Positions 46,466 through 57,841 are shown, counted from the stretch's first letter. The stretch is DNA of 64,000 bases from Adenophora triphylla var. japonica (GCA_022495995.1 JAFEMH010001490.1:62001-126000); one strand, 5' to 3'. Notes: a model not told the origin generated them from the letters alone. A program made the numbers and translations.

Positions 46466-48735
46466 TCACGCCATCAAGTCGCTCGAGCCGCCGGAACCTC
46501 CGCCATCTCCACCACGGGGGCTACCATCCCTCCTCGACCTCTTGGCTCCGCAAGTAGGGGTCACCGCCGAGGCCACTGTCGAGGCCGCCAAAGAAGCCTT
46601 GTGAAACAGCCTCTCGGATAGATCCGACACCAGGGCCATCAGTCCCGCCATCTTGGTCGCTCCACGGTTATAATCAGCCGCGGATATGGTGACCTAAAAA
46701 CCAAAGAAAAAGAAGAGAGATGCTCAGATGAAGTCGGACATATACACTTTTATGGATGAATACGAGATATGATATGAACAGAAACATACCGAAGAGACAT
46801 CAGCCGGGAGGCGGTAACCCTCGGGAATCTGATCAGGAGACGGGATGTTTCCCATCATCGGCATGCTCCCCATCATATACGTGTAGCTCAGAGGACCAAA
46901 ATCCGGGGCAAAAGGCAGAGAACCAGCATACTGGGAAGAAGTGCTAGGGGCTGAGGAACCTGAAGCAGAAGCAGAGGCGGAGCCACGAGCATGTGATCGC
47001 CTATCACCCACCAGGAGGGGACCCATCAATCGAGGCAGGAACTCCGCATAAGAGGCCCCGGGGATCACACAAGCCGTCGCCACATCACCCACCAGAAGAC
47101 CTGCATAGTCATCATCCGGAATAGAGTGGGTGGGATACATCGCCCTTGGCGGATCCGCCGGCACGCTGTATGGCAATCCCTGGCCATGATGTGGGAAGAC
47201 CCACTCACCAAGATACATGGTATCTCCCTCCAAAGATGCCAGCATCCTCTGCATCCCAGTAGCATCCCAAGCACGATGCACCTCCCGCGCCAACAAGGTC
47301 CAGGGATATAGGCCCAGCCTCTCATACTCGAAAGTATCCAACATGGCCTGCGCCTCCGCGACCGTCAGGGTCCACTCCTGGTCCTCCTCCTCATCAACGC
47401 TCCGATTGGGGTGGCTCCACCTCCTGATATTCTGGAACAAAGGGGTCCGGCTCTCCAACTCAAACTTGTACAGCCCAAGGACAGTGTAGCCCCATATCTG
47501 CACAAAGAAAACAAAGCAAATTCAGTATGAAACACAGACAGAGCATACAGACAGACAGAAAACAGAAACAAAGTCAAAGGGCATACCTCCTAGGCATAAG
47601 AATACCCTGACAAGGAATCCTTGGTATTCCTACACGCCTCATCCATGGCGTGGTAGCAGAAGGCCAGCCCCGCTGAGCCCCAATCATATCCACTCACCTC
47701 ATCCAGATTCACCAACAAACGTAACAAAGAAATACGAGCCGTAGAAGAGTGGTTCGCGAAGATGTTCTCGGAAAGAATATACCAGAGGGCCCCCCTCACC
47801 AGTCGATCAGTGACTGCATTCGGCTTCTCCGCATACTCCTCAATTTGACGCCGGAGGGGTGTCAACTCAGCAGCAAACCCCTTAACCTTGTTAGGGGAGA
47901 AACCGATCAACTGCCTCCACGCAGCTGGACCCGCAGGCTTATAACCCAAAATCTTCGGCCGAGGATCGCCAATGAACTCTAACCCCGTGATGGCAAGAAA
48001 ATCAGTCGGAGTCATGGTCACTTCCCCGAAGCGCAAATGAATGGTATGGGTAGTATCCCACCACCTTTCCCGAATAGCCTGGAGAACTTGGGGAGTCCGC
48101 CTTATTCCCCGGAGATTGTCAACAAAAGTCAGAAGACCCGTTTGGGCCACTCTATCCCGAACGCCATCAAGATCCTTGATCTTGTCCCAAACCGCTTTAG
48201 CCATTTTCGGGCTTCCTCGGCAATTCTTCGTTGGCTTATACGACTGCAAAACAGAGGAAAAGCAAAAAGGGCAACATTAGAAATCATTCCATGTCAGAAA
48301 ATCAATGAAATAGAAGAAAATTTTCATTGGGGCATTTCATCAAACACTTGGCGTGCGTACAAGAAAAGCTTGCCCAAGGATGTCATTCATGATCCGAATC
48401 AACCTCTCCTACAATCCATGATGTGTAGGAGGCTCATACGCACACAATACAACAACAATCACCCAAAGAAATGCACAAAATCAACGCATGCAAGAAAGAA
48501 CCTAGTTCTAAGCATAGACAAGAACAAAAGCCGTTGATGGAATTTTGAATTCAAGAGAAAGGGGATTCAAACTCAATGCAATATGAGAAACAAGAGGTGA
48601 AGAAGAAGTTCTTACCAAGCCCTCCCGAACAGCGGTGGAGATATGCGCGTGCCTATCGAAGGTGAGATCATCGCGAGGATAATCCTTCCCTAGCAAATAG
48701 CTCCCCAAAATTGGATTCCTTTGCTCTTGAGCCAT
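46466..48735 (-). pseudogene. Antisense four-exon PMD (MAIN-like) gene in Tat element
   Basis: Exons on the minus strand: 48735-48616 (MAQEQRNPILGSYLLGKD...), 48243-47584 (the PMD core: WWDTTHTIHLRFGEVTMTPT, DFLAITGLEFIGDP), 47498-46790 (IWGYTVLGLYKFELESRTPL..., then a Ser/Ala-rich tail) and about 46695-46466 (KRSRRDGSPRGGDGGGSGGS, TGA). All have GT/AG borders. PMD proteins of the MAIN/MAIL family act in gene and TE silencing in Arabidopsis. The only clear lesion is a TAG two codons before the end of exon 2 (TAT GCC TAG GAG/GTATGC). A TATA-like ATATAAAT lies upstream on the minus strand near 48880-48895. Confidence 0.8.
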
Positions 48736-48918
48736 TGATTATGGAGGGAGGAGGGATTGAGAATTGATTGGAAGGAAGAAACACCAAGCAAATCCACGAA
48801 AAATTGCAAGGAAAACGACCTTGGCTCGAGCTAGGGAGGGAATTTTGAAAAGGGTGTTTTCAAAATAAGCAAGAGCTGCTGATTTATATGCCCCGACAGT
48901 ACAAGTCTCGCGCGGTAT
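48736..48918 (-). promoter_or_regulatory. Upstream region of the antisense PMD gene
   Basis: The minus strand contains CATATAAATCAGC about 145 bp before the start codon. The stretch is cut at 48918 by the nested Tat-like element, which may have displaced distal promoter sequence. Confidence 0.4.
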
Positions 48919-49499
48919 TGTAAGTACCCAAATCTGGCTCATGCCTTCCGGTTAAATTTCCCGGCAGTTTCGGTAAGTTTTCCGGTAATTCCCCGGACCT
49001 TCCTAGTGTTCCGGAAATATTCCGGAACAGTCCCAAATTAATTAAAGGCTGAAGAGGAGCCTTCCTAATTAAGAAACACGTTTTTCTTAATTAGGAAGAA
49101 CCTTCTAGAATTTGCCACCTTGCATGGTTCTAGAAATGCTGAGTCACAATGGATAATGCCGCACGGCTGCATTAGCTCGCAGTCCCTGGCCGCACGGCTT
49201 CATTAGCCTTATCCAGACTGCCTATAAATAGAGCCCTCCTCTACCCATTTCAACACACACAATTGACACAACAAAATCAATTCACAAAATCATAATACTC
49301 CCAAGAGGCTGTTGAAGATCCAAGAAGGTGAAGAAGAAGGCCAAGAAGCTCCCTCCCTCCTCCTTGAAGATCCAAGATCAACCTCTCCTCCTAGCTCCAT
49401 CCAAAGAAGAAGGAAGCCATTGGTAACCTCGCACGCCCTAACCTCGCATCCTAATTGCTTTATAAATTGCTCATTGCATTGTCTTTATATTGCTTGGGA
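48919..49499 (+). repeat. Nested element 5' LTR fragment
   Basis: Matches 54255-54835 with only a few differences, then diverges completely after TTGCTTGGGA. It contains CCTATAAATAGAGC (TATA-like) at about 49222 and AGCCGCACGGCT-type palindromes. Confidence 0.9.
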
Positions 49500-50183
49500 G
49501 ATCCCTCAAATGCCATAAAGACTTGATCTTGAAGGAAGAATCAAGCAGTCCCCTATGAGATTGGAAGTTGTGTCTCACCCAAGATTGAAGATCGGACAGA
49601 AAACGGTCTCGTTTCCCCCTTTGCAATCTAACGGGTTTCTCCATTGCAAAATGATCAAAGGTGGTGCTTTTAGGTCCAAAATGTGCTCTGGGAACAATTG
49701 GGACAAGTCTAAGTTGAAAATGAAATGAAATGGCCAAGCCTTGCTTTTATTCAGAAAATAACCAGTTCAGACAGAACTGTGAGCCGCACGGCTTTATTTG
49801 CCCTCTGGACAAAACCGCACGGCTACATTAGCCATCTGCAGAAAAAATTCTGCAGCAACCAAGTTGCTGCCCAAGGGAGTTTTCACCCCACTTTTTCAAC
49901 CAAAACCTGTACAAAAATATGTCCAAAAGCCATTCAAGCATTTATACACCATTATAAATCATTTTGGCCCCGTTTCAGCCCCAATTCCAAGCAAAAAAAA
50001 CTGCCCCGAGGCTCAAGTAATATGCAAATTAAAAAAAGCATAAATTAGAAAAGCAAATAAATTGTTAATATATTGTCTTCGCCCCATCGGCGCCCAAATA
50101 AAGCAAAAAAAAATAAATAAACAAAATGTGCATAAAAACGTGTTCATTGTTTGTTTTTGTTCCTAATCCACTCTAGAGACCTC
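49500..50183. other. Nested element spacer
   Basis: No gene. It contains a pair of CCGCACGGCT palindromes (49781-49830) followed by ATTCTGCAGCAAC inverted words. Confidence 0.6.
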
Positions 50184-52792
50184 CTAGGCCTCCGATTCTT
50201 CTTCTTCTTCTTTATCACTGCTCAGCTCGTAGACGCTAGCCTCCCTCATCAAGTCCTCCTGGTTGCTCACATCAGACAGATGGACATTATCGTGCCCGTA
50301 CTCAGCCAGCTGCTCCAGAATGTCAGCATTGGGTCCCCGTCCCCGAGGCATGGCACTGGAAGAGTACTCCGAGGCCGATGAGGTAGACGCTGTGCCCCCG
50401 ACATGCCTTCTTTTGCGCCCGGCTCCTGTGCGTCCGCCGCTGCCTTTGAAGTGCAGGCCAGCTTCCTCAGAAAGGACCGGCACATGTCTTTCCAGCCCTT
50501 GTTCTGCCTGACCAATCTGTCATAGGTGCGAGCTGGAACCTGAGAAAAAGAGGAGAAAAATCTCAGAAAATCTCAGAATTGCAAAAAGCAAAGTAAGCTG
50601 AAAAAGGGAAAGACCCTAAAAGTATACTTACAAAGGCTTGTCAGCGGCAGGTATACTGGGGCTCCCTAGTGTCGGGGACAGAATCCTCATCCTCCTTGGA
50701 ACTCCGTGGACCACATAAGACAAAAGCAGGAGGGATCGGCGGGTCGGTAGGCTCATCCTCCCCATATCCCCGAGTGACCGCCGGTTTCATCGGCTTGCCG
50801 TGGCGTCCTCGGGCGCTCCTCCACAAACACAACGTAGGGGGTATCCATGTCAAAGTACTCCTCTGCAGCCTATACCGCCTCGGTACCTAGCAATCTCGTC
50901 CTCCGGCCAATCCACGGGCCGTAGCATCCGTCCGGGAGGATCCCGAGGAGTAATGGCGTCCAAAGTGGAGGGACATGGCCATGCCGCTCGAGAAATGGTC
51001 CCCCAAGTATATGACATCACATGTCGGCCAGTAAGCCATCTCCTCTCGCCTAGTCGCCTCAATGGCATCTCCCAAGAAGATCTCCTGATACCGCCCCAAG
51101 GGTAGAAGTCCACTCCGTCGTGCCCATCCCTGTTGATGACCGGCCTCACCATTTTGTAGTCGAAAGTGATCCGGGTCTTCCCCGTGAATTTATCCCTCGC
51201 ATCTCCCCTCCAGCGAACCATAGCAGGGAAGGTGGTGATATCACTCTGCTGGTTCCAAGGGAAGAACCCGATCACCTCACAAAACCAGGCCTGCATGTTC
51301 AAAACATCAAAAAGGTCATTCTCTCTCTCATAAAAGTCTTAAGACAGAAAAGAGAAAAGAGAAAAGAAAGAGAGACTACCTCAAGGGCAAATGAGAAGCA
51401 GTCCATGGAAGCAGCCTTGTTCCGGCTGTACATGTCCAAGGAGAAATATAACTCCGCCAATCCGGCCTCTCCCCAAGAGACCGTCCCTATCCCATCCACA
51501 TCCTCCAGAGAGTCGAGGAGGCTAGTCATAGCTAGTGTCCCAGAATTGGCGAAGATGGTGACTGATAGCATCAACCATACAAAAGCTCTAGCAAGCTGCT
51601 GGGCGGTCACATCGCTAACGGCAAAGTTCTGCATGCAGTTCTGGACTGCCACCTCGACATTCCGTGTCTCCATCCCTAGCCCCTTGGGAATCAACTCAAA
51701 CCCAACCAAATTCTGAAATTCCTCAGCTGTAATGTGGTCTCTCCAAGTCACGGGCCTCCCGGTGAACTGTAGGCCAGTAATAGCTGTGAAATCGGCAGGA
51801 GTCACTGTAAGCTCTCCCCAGCTCAGGTGAAAGCTATGGGTACTGTCCCACCAGAACTCAGAAAGGGTCTGGATCAAGCCCTTGCTCTTAGAGGTGATGT
51901 GAACACCCCTGCCGATAGCCTCGACGAACGAATCCAGGCCGGTAGCCCTCACCAAATCCTTGGGGTTCACCCCATTCTTCTCGAAATCCGGCATCCTCTG
52001 CCAAAGCTTGACTGCAATCTCTGATGGTCCTCTAGACTTGTTCTCCTGTAGACAAGCACAAACAAAAAGAAGTGTGTCAGTCCTTCATCATTTTCAAAGG
52101 CATGCATATATTCACAAAAGTGCACATATTTTCAAAAGAAAAGCATTCAAAAAAAAAGTTTTTTTTAGCATCATTTGCATCAAAAAAGCGTCTTTCATCA
52201 CTTGAAACACGTCATGTCAAGTCCCATTGCTTTCCTAAAGCACAAAATCACAGTTTTCAAAATTCTTTGCACATAAGCATTATTCTTTCAAAAATGGCAT
52301 GCATGAATCCTTTTCATCTTCCAAAATCATGTTTTCTCAAAATTTTGACCTAGTTCTAGCACATGCAAGAAATCCGTCTCACTTTAGACAATTATCATTC
52401 TTACTTTATTTGCGAGAAAAAGTGGGTCATTCTCACTATTTTTGTCAAACAAATTGCACATTGCATATTCTTAGCCTCATAGGTTATTCATCAATGTCTC
52501 AAAATCATTCAAAAATCCTAGGAAAATCCTAGAAAATTCCTAAGTTCGGGTCAAGCCCTAAGTCATTCAAAATTCAATCAAAATCGACGGAATTGAGCCA
52601 AATAAGAATGCTTACCCCAACCGGACGCGGGTTCGTCGATTTGTGCTCTCTTCTCCCCGGGTAAAGCTCCGACGGAGGCGTAAGAAAGTCATACTTTCTT
52701 TCCGTTCGCACGAGCTCCTTTCTCCTCCTCCGAGCGGCCGCCGAGATGTTTCTTCTTGCTTGCCTCGGTATAGGATTGCCCTCCGGATCCAT
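50184..52792 (-). pseudogene. Antisense four-exon PMD pseudogene in nested element
   Basis: The exon layout is the same as in the host Tat gene: 52792-52616 (MDPEGNPIPRQARRNISAAA...), 52045-51380 (FWWDSTHSFHLSWGELTVTP, ADFTAITGLQFTGRPV: the PMD core), 51290 to about 50641 (AWFCEVIGFFPWNQQSDITT...) and about 50520-50184 (GRKRRHVGGTASTSSASEYS, ending in an acidic EEEEESEA tail). GT/AG borders are visible at each. Exon 3 needs at least one frame change near 51105, and exon 4 one near 50480, so it is decayed. The two PMD genes share architecture but are clearly diverged in sequence, so they belong to different Tat lineages. Confidence 0.78.
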
Positions 52793-53197
52793 CTCAAATC
52801 AAAGGGAAGCAAGGGGATTGAAAGAATTTCGAAATTCTCTTCCTCTCTTCTCTCTCTCTGCGTTCTTGGGCGGCAACACAATGCCAATGGCCCGTTCAAA
52901 TCTGATTTTAAATAATCTGGAAAAAACAGGCTTCTAGCCGTACGGCTCCTTTTTCTCCATCTCATGCCGGGCGGCCTCATTCGCTCTGAGCAGAAAATTA
53001 CAATCCTGCCCCTGGACCTTCCACTTGGGCATGCAATTTCCGTTATCTTTTAACCAAGATAACATCTTTTTCAGAAGATATCCCTTATCTCTTAAGCAAT
53101 TAAGCTTTCTTCCCAGTCGCCTCCGTTAATTCCGTTATAACGGGATAATGCTAGGTGACAACCTCCGAATTGTCAAAACTCTAAACTGAGCTTACCT
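52793..53197. other. Nested element, upstream of PMD pseudogene
   Basis: It contains a palindrome pair (GCCGTACGGC at 52938 and GCCGGGCGGC at 52967) and small inverted words such as CCGTTATAACGG near 53132. Confidence 0.55.
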
Positions 53198-53735
53198 CTA
53201 TCCCGGATAGCGACGTATGCTAAGTTCTCTTAACTAAAGCTACCTCTATCCCGAATAGTGACGTATGCTCAAGTTCTTCTCAACTTAAGCTACCTCTATC
53301 CCGGATAGTGACGTATGCTCGAGTTCTTCTTAACTTAAGATACCTCTATCACGAATAGCGAAGTATACTTAAGTTCTTCTAGCTTTAGCTACCTCTATCT
53401 CTGTCAAAAAGAGATAGCGCCGTAAGCTTTAGTCTTCGTTATTTCCGTCATAAAGAAATAACGCCATCTAGCTTTAGCTACCTCTATCTCTGTCAAAAAG
53501 AGATAGCGCCGTAAGCTTTAGTCTTCGTTATTTCCGTCATAAAGAAATAACGCCATCTAGCTTTAGCTACCTCTATCTCTGTCAAAAAGAGATAGCGCCG
53601 TAAGCTCTAGTCTTCGTTATTTCCGTCATAAAGAAATAACGTCATCCAGTTTTAGCTACCTCTATCCCAGATAGTGACGTACGCTCAAGTTTCTCTCAAC
53701 TTTAGCTACCTCTATCTCCTTGATAGCGCCGTAAG
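53198..53735 (+). repeat. Array of short hairpins (tandem)
   Basis: Units of about 50-60 bp contain CTATCCCGGATAG or variants followed by GTGACGTATGCT. From 53395 an 89-bp composite unit repeats three times (CTATCTCT starts at 53395, 53484 and 53573). Each composite unit holds two stem-loops: CTATCTCT/AGAGATAG, and GTTATTTC/GAAATAAC around CGTCATAAA. The array holds about eleven potential hairpins. It lies between the antisense PMD promoter side and the polypurine tract. Confidence 0.9.
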
Positions 53736-53821
53736 CTCTAGTTTTCTCAGGTGACAACCTCCATTAATTGTCAAAACCCTCAAGGATCCTAAACATCGTT
53801 CCTAACTATCTAGTGATGCTC

Positions 53822-54131
53822 GAACTACGATCAAGGCTTGATTCCTCCGGGATACGTAGGTAGCCTTTTGTAAAAGGTCCAGCCATCCGACCACTTTGGT
53901 CACCCTGTTCCTCCGTCACTCCTCAGTGATGAAGTAGTCTCTCATAAGAGACTTTGTTATCCGACCACCTCGGTCACTTCTAGCATATCCCCAGTAGGAT
54001 CAATTGCTTGACCTCCTAGGTCATTTTCTCTTCTATTTCCCCAGCAAGAGACCAGTTTCTCTTCTCCATTCCCCAGCGGATCTATTCCGAACTACGACCT
54101 GGCTTGATTCCTCCGGGATACGTAGGTAGCC
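53822..54131 (+). repeat. Duplicated GAACTACG...ATACGTAGGTAGCC motif
   Basis: Two near-identical copies at 53822-53865 and 54089-54131, each containing GCTTGATTCCTCCGGGATAC. Related copies are at 37492, 44186 and 56731. Confidence 0.85.
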
Positions 54132-54241
54132 TTTCATAAGAGGTTCAGCCACTCGACCACCTCGGTCTCTCAATCCGTCTCGGCATTCGCCAGATCGGAT
54201 CCTTTTCTATCGACAACCCCACTCGCCTTGCAAGTGACGTT

Positions 54242-54254
54242 GCCGAGGGGCTTC
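54242..54254 (+). other. Nested element polypurine tract
   Basis: GCCGAGGGGCTTC directly precedes the 3' LTR. The outer element has the almost identical GCCGAGGGGCTC at 56852-56863. Confidence 0.8.
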
Positions 54255-55966
54255 TGTAAGTACCCAAATCTGGCTCATGCCTTCCGGTTAAATTTCCCGG
54301 CAGTTTCGGTAAGTTTTCCGATAATTCCCCGGACCTTCCTAGTGTTCCGGAAATATTCCGGAACAGTCCCAAATTAATTAAAGGCTGAAGAGGAGCCTTC
54401 CTAATTAAGAAACACGTTTTTCTTAATTAGGAAGAACCTTCTAGAATTTGCCACCTTGCATGGTTCTAGAAATGCTGAGTCACAATGGATAATGCCGCAC
54501 GGCTGCATTAGCTCACAGTCCCTGGCCGCACGGCTTCATTAGCCTTATCCAGACTGTCTATAAATAGAGCCCTCCTCTACCCATTTAAACACACACAATT
54601 GACACAACAAAATCAATTCACAAAATCATAATACTCCCAAGAGGCTGTTGAAGATCCAAGAAGGTGAAGAAGAAGGCCAAGAAGCTCCCTCCCTCCTCCT
54701 TGAAGATCCAAGATCAACCTCTCCTCCTAGCTCCATCCAAAGAAGAAGGAAGCCATTGGTAACCTCGCACGCCCTAACCTCGCATCCTAATTGCTTTATA
54801 AATTGCTCATTGCATTGTCTTTATATTGCTTGGGACTTGGTAGATTAAAGATCACATCTTTATATTCCCCCTTCCCCTTTTGCATGCATTAGACATCATT
54901 TGTCATAAAAATGTAGTATTTCCCCATAAAGGTGCATCCTTTGCACCTAAAACCCCCATTTTCCAATAAAAATGTCATCTTTATGCATCCTTTGCATATA
55001 AAAATCAAATCTTTTCAATCAAAATGCATCCTTGCATTCAAAATCCCTTTTCCAAGCATCATTTGCTTTAAAGATCATGTCTTTACCATAAATTAGCATC
55101 ATATGCTTTTTCAAAATGCAATCTTTATGCATCATTTGCATAATGAATGCCAAGTTCTTCATAAAAATGCATCATTTGCATAAAAATCATATCTTTATGC
55201 ATCATTTGCAATAAAGATCATTTCTTTGAATCAAGTGCATCATTTGCAATCCAAAAATGTTATCTTTTCATTAAAGTGTCATTTTTACATACATTCCCCC
55301 CATTCCCCCATTAGCAACCTAGGAACGGACCGGTGTAAAAGATCCTATCTTTACATCATTCCTTCCATAAAGGTTTCATAATCTCTTTAGAAAGGGACAC
55401 CTTCGAACCCTATATCTCCGATTATCACTTAAGATGAGTATGAAGCATCTATACAAGCTCGACCATCTTAAAGTGTAGGATTGATGGGCTAAGGACCCTC
55501 CTTTTCTAAAGAACCTCATATTTGACTACAAAGAGAGTCATTCTCTCGATCACGCAAGTCCCAAGGTCTAAAAAATGCGATATGATCACAAGTCCAAGAT
55601 GAGGGCGGGATCATAATCCCGAATACATAAAATCCAAGAAATCCCGAGCGACAACCAACAAATGGTTTGTACGTCCGGAAGACGACTTGGGACATTCCCT
55701 CCTTATTTTCAAACACATGCACACAAGAAAGCACGCAAGCAAGCACGATTAATGAAATCATGGGAGACATGCTCCGGCAAGGTACCTTGGGTGAACGACG
55801 ATCCGTTCTTCCCAAGGGGTAACTTAACCTCCGAACCCATAAAACCTTTTTTTCAAAGTTTTGAGGTAATCAAAATGGCGTGGCGACTCCGTTTTTCAAA
55901 TTAAACCGGATGTCTTCAAACTCGCGTGAATCCAACAAAAACAAAAAATTTGGGCACACATTCACA
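54255..55966 (+). repeat. Nested element 3' LTR
   Basis: 1712 bp, starting TGTAAGTACCC and ending ACATTCACA before the GGTAT duplication. The stretch 54870-55280 is rich in TGCATCATTTGCAT words at irregular spacing. A TGGCGACTCCG sequence near its end (55879) resembles the element family's primer site. Confidence 0.85.
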
Positions 55967-55971
55967 GGTAT

Positions 55972-56863
55972 ACCTTATCTCGCCGCGAGATATACCTTCT
56001 GGACAGTTACGAAATTGTCCTCGACAATAAGCGTCTACGCAATGTCAAAATTCAAAATTTTGATACATTTACCCTTGGAAATGATAAACTAGCAAGGAAA
56101 CGTGGAAAAATCGGCACCGCAAGTCCCGGAACGAGCCAAACGTGACGCCCGCACGATCGCCCGGTACGGCACCAGTCGCCCGAAAACCGAGTGGTCCTAA
56201 GATCAACTCAATCCACATGATTCAGAGCCCAGAAAGGTGAGTCATCAACAGAAAATCTTGGTCCAACGCCCAAACAGGTGGATCGTCATCAGAAAAGCCC
56301 GATTCAACGCCCAAACAGGTGGATCGTCAAACCAAAAGCTCGGTCCAATGCCCAAACAGGTGGATCGTCAAAGAAAAAAAAAAGCTCGGTCCAATGCTCA
56401 AACAGGTGGATCGTCAAAACCAAAAGCCCGATTCAACGCCCAAACAGGTGAATCGTCATCCTCAACAACATAAAGCCCGATTCGGAGCCCAGAAAGGCGA
56501 ATCGTCACAAAACCGACAGGACTCAAAGGACCGGACAGGTAAGCCTTTGTTTTCTAACATATTTCCCGCAGGTTCGGAGCCCAGACAGGCGAATCTTCAA
56601 ACAGACAGGTATATTCAGAATTGGGTCTTGATTTTATTCCTCAGTATGAATTTATCTTTCAAAACAAAATCTCCTCGATTTTCAAATGATTTTCAAAATA
56701 CCTAAAGCAGCCTTTTCGTGTTTTAGAGTCGAACTACGTCATGGTCTGATTCTCCGATAGAGATACGTAGGAAGCCGTGCGGCCCGACCATCCCGATGTT
56801 CAGAATGATGTCTTTTCTATCGTCGACATGACTTCTTCCATAAGACTTGTCGCCGAGGGGCTC
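55972..56863 (+). other. 3' untranslated part of the outer Tat element
   Basis: It contains a CTCGCCGCGAG palindrome (55979-55989), a GAACTACG...ATACGTAGGAAGCC motif (56731-56776), tandem repeats (next entry) and the polypurine tract GCCGAGGGGCTC before the LTR. Confidence 0.75.
56237..56530 (+). repeat. 41-46 bp tandem repeat, about 6 copies
   Basis: CCCAAACAGGTGGATCGTC recurs, with its core CAAACAGG at 56271, 56312, 56353, 56399 and 56441, followed by more diverged copies (CCCAGAAAGGCGAATCGTC). It is readable in one frame as short peptides, but I do not consider it coding. Confidence 0.9.
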
Positions 56864-57841
56864 TGTAGACACCCCATTCTGAACACATTGGATCATACTT
56901 ATACCACTCTAAGTCTCGCTTTGAGTCAAAAAGAAGAAATCCACCATTTCGTCATGTTTCGTTATGTTTTGACTAACCACCGTTAGTTTAGGACTAAACT
57001 GCATACGAGATAATGAGGAAATGACAAGACTGTCCACAGGAGCAATATCTCGCCGCGAAATGGCGTGTCTTGCGTGAGATATCCTCCCTCTGCAGCATGC
57101 AGAAGACAGTTTCCTCGTCGATTTCAACCTCTTTTCGGGATAAAACTTTATCCATCCGGCCAACCAATGGGATTTGGAGTCCAGAACCTTCTGATAGGGT
57201 TTTACCTCTCCACTTCTTCATATCCAACCCCTATAAATACTTGGTGACTTCCAAGGTTCAAGAGGTCCGGAATTCCACAATTCACACACATTTTGTTGGC
57301 TTCTTTCCCTGAAAGAATCCTACAAAATCACACTAAAAACACCTCAAAGTTTGTTTGTCAACCTTGTTGATAAACAAACATCAAGATCCAAGTCAAGGAC
57401 CGAGGCGAAGCTCTGTCCATATCGAGAGTCGATTCTAAACTTGAGTCGAAACTCTGCCCAAATCACCTCACGCAAGGTAACCCCTAAATTCCTTTCTAAT
57501 TGATTGTTAGAGTGGTATAAGTCCATAGAATCTAGGATCGGCCTAGAGCCTCTCCAAATCATGGAGACGGTCTCGAAGCAATCGATCCTACATTCCGTTT
57601 AACCCCGTTAAATGGATCTTTATTTGTAATATTTAAAATCGTCTTTTCTCTTCTTTTGAAAACCTCTCTTTTCTTTAGCAAGACCGATCTCCGAATTGGG
57701 TGAAATGGATGCTCCTTGACCTACCCATTTCATAACCTAAGCCCCGAACCCAAATCTCTTTCAAAAATGGTTTTTCTATGTTTCCAATCGAATAATATAG
57801 GTGGCGACTCAAAAAGATAAAATTCTTCTCACAACGCTACA
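56864..57841 (+). repeat. Tat element 3' LTR
   Basis: 978 bp. It matches the 5' LTR with scattered differences, many of them C to T or G to A. The palindrome pair at 57045-57083 has decayed by two such changes. Confidence 0.93.

Larger units (their letters stand above)
48919..55966 (+). mobile_element. Nested Tat-like element with large internal deletion
   Basis: It is flanked by GGTAT (48914-48918 and 55967-55971). Both ends start from the same LTR sequence (TGTAAGTACCCAAATC). The right LTR is full length (54255-55966) and is preceded by a polypurine tract GCCGAGGGGCTTC. The left LTR is only a 581-bp fragment that passes directly into downstream sequence, so the rest of the LTR, primer site, gag and pol are all absent. 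What remains is an antisense PMD pseudogene, a hairpin array and the 3' LTR. The near-identical LTR parts suggest the insertion is fairly young. Confidence 0.85.
36105..57841 (+). mobile_element. Tat-clade Ty3/gypsy retrotransposon, 21.7 kb with nested elements
   Basis: It is flanked by TCCCC at 36100-36104 and 57842-57846, with LTRs of about 977 bp. On the plus strand it carries a primer site, gag remnant, RT, RNase H, a second (archaeal-type) RNase H and integrase. A dual RNase H defines the Tat clade (Ogre, Retand and relatives). Downstream of pol there are antisense genes, as reported for several Tat elements. It includes a Stowaway MITE (38018) and a nested deleted Tat-like element (48919-55966). 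Without these it would be about 14.4 kb. LTR divergence by eye is roughly 2-3 percent, with many differences at CpG sites. The coding region has stops and a frameshift. Confidence 0.93.

Noticed and set aside
53198..53735. CRISPR-like array
   Set aside because: No unique spacers of regular size, repeats vary in length and sequence, and the setting is a plant retrotransposon with no cas genes.
55878..55892. TGGCGACTCCG inside the nested 3' LTR as a working primer site
   Set aside because: It lies inside the LTR, not after it. More likely a duplicated or decayed piece of the family's leader.
56237..56705. 128-codon repeat-containing frame as a protein
   Set aside because: It follows a tandem repeat in the 3' untranslated part of the Tat element, and the unit length (41-46 bp) does not preserve frame.
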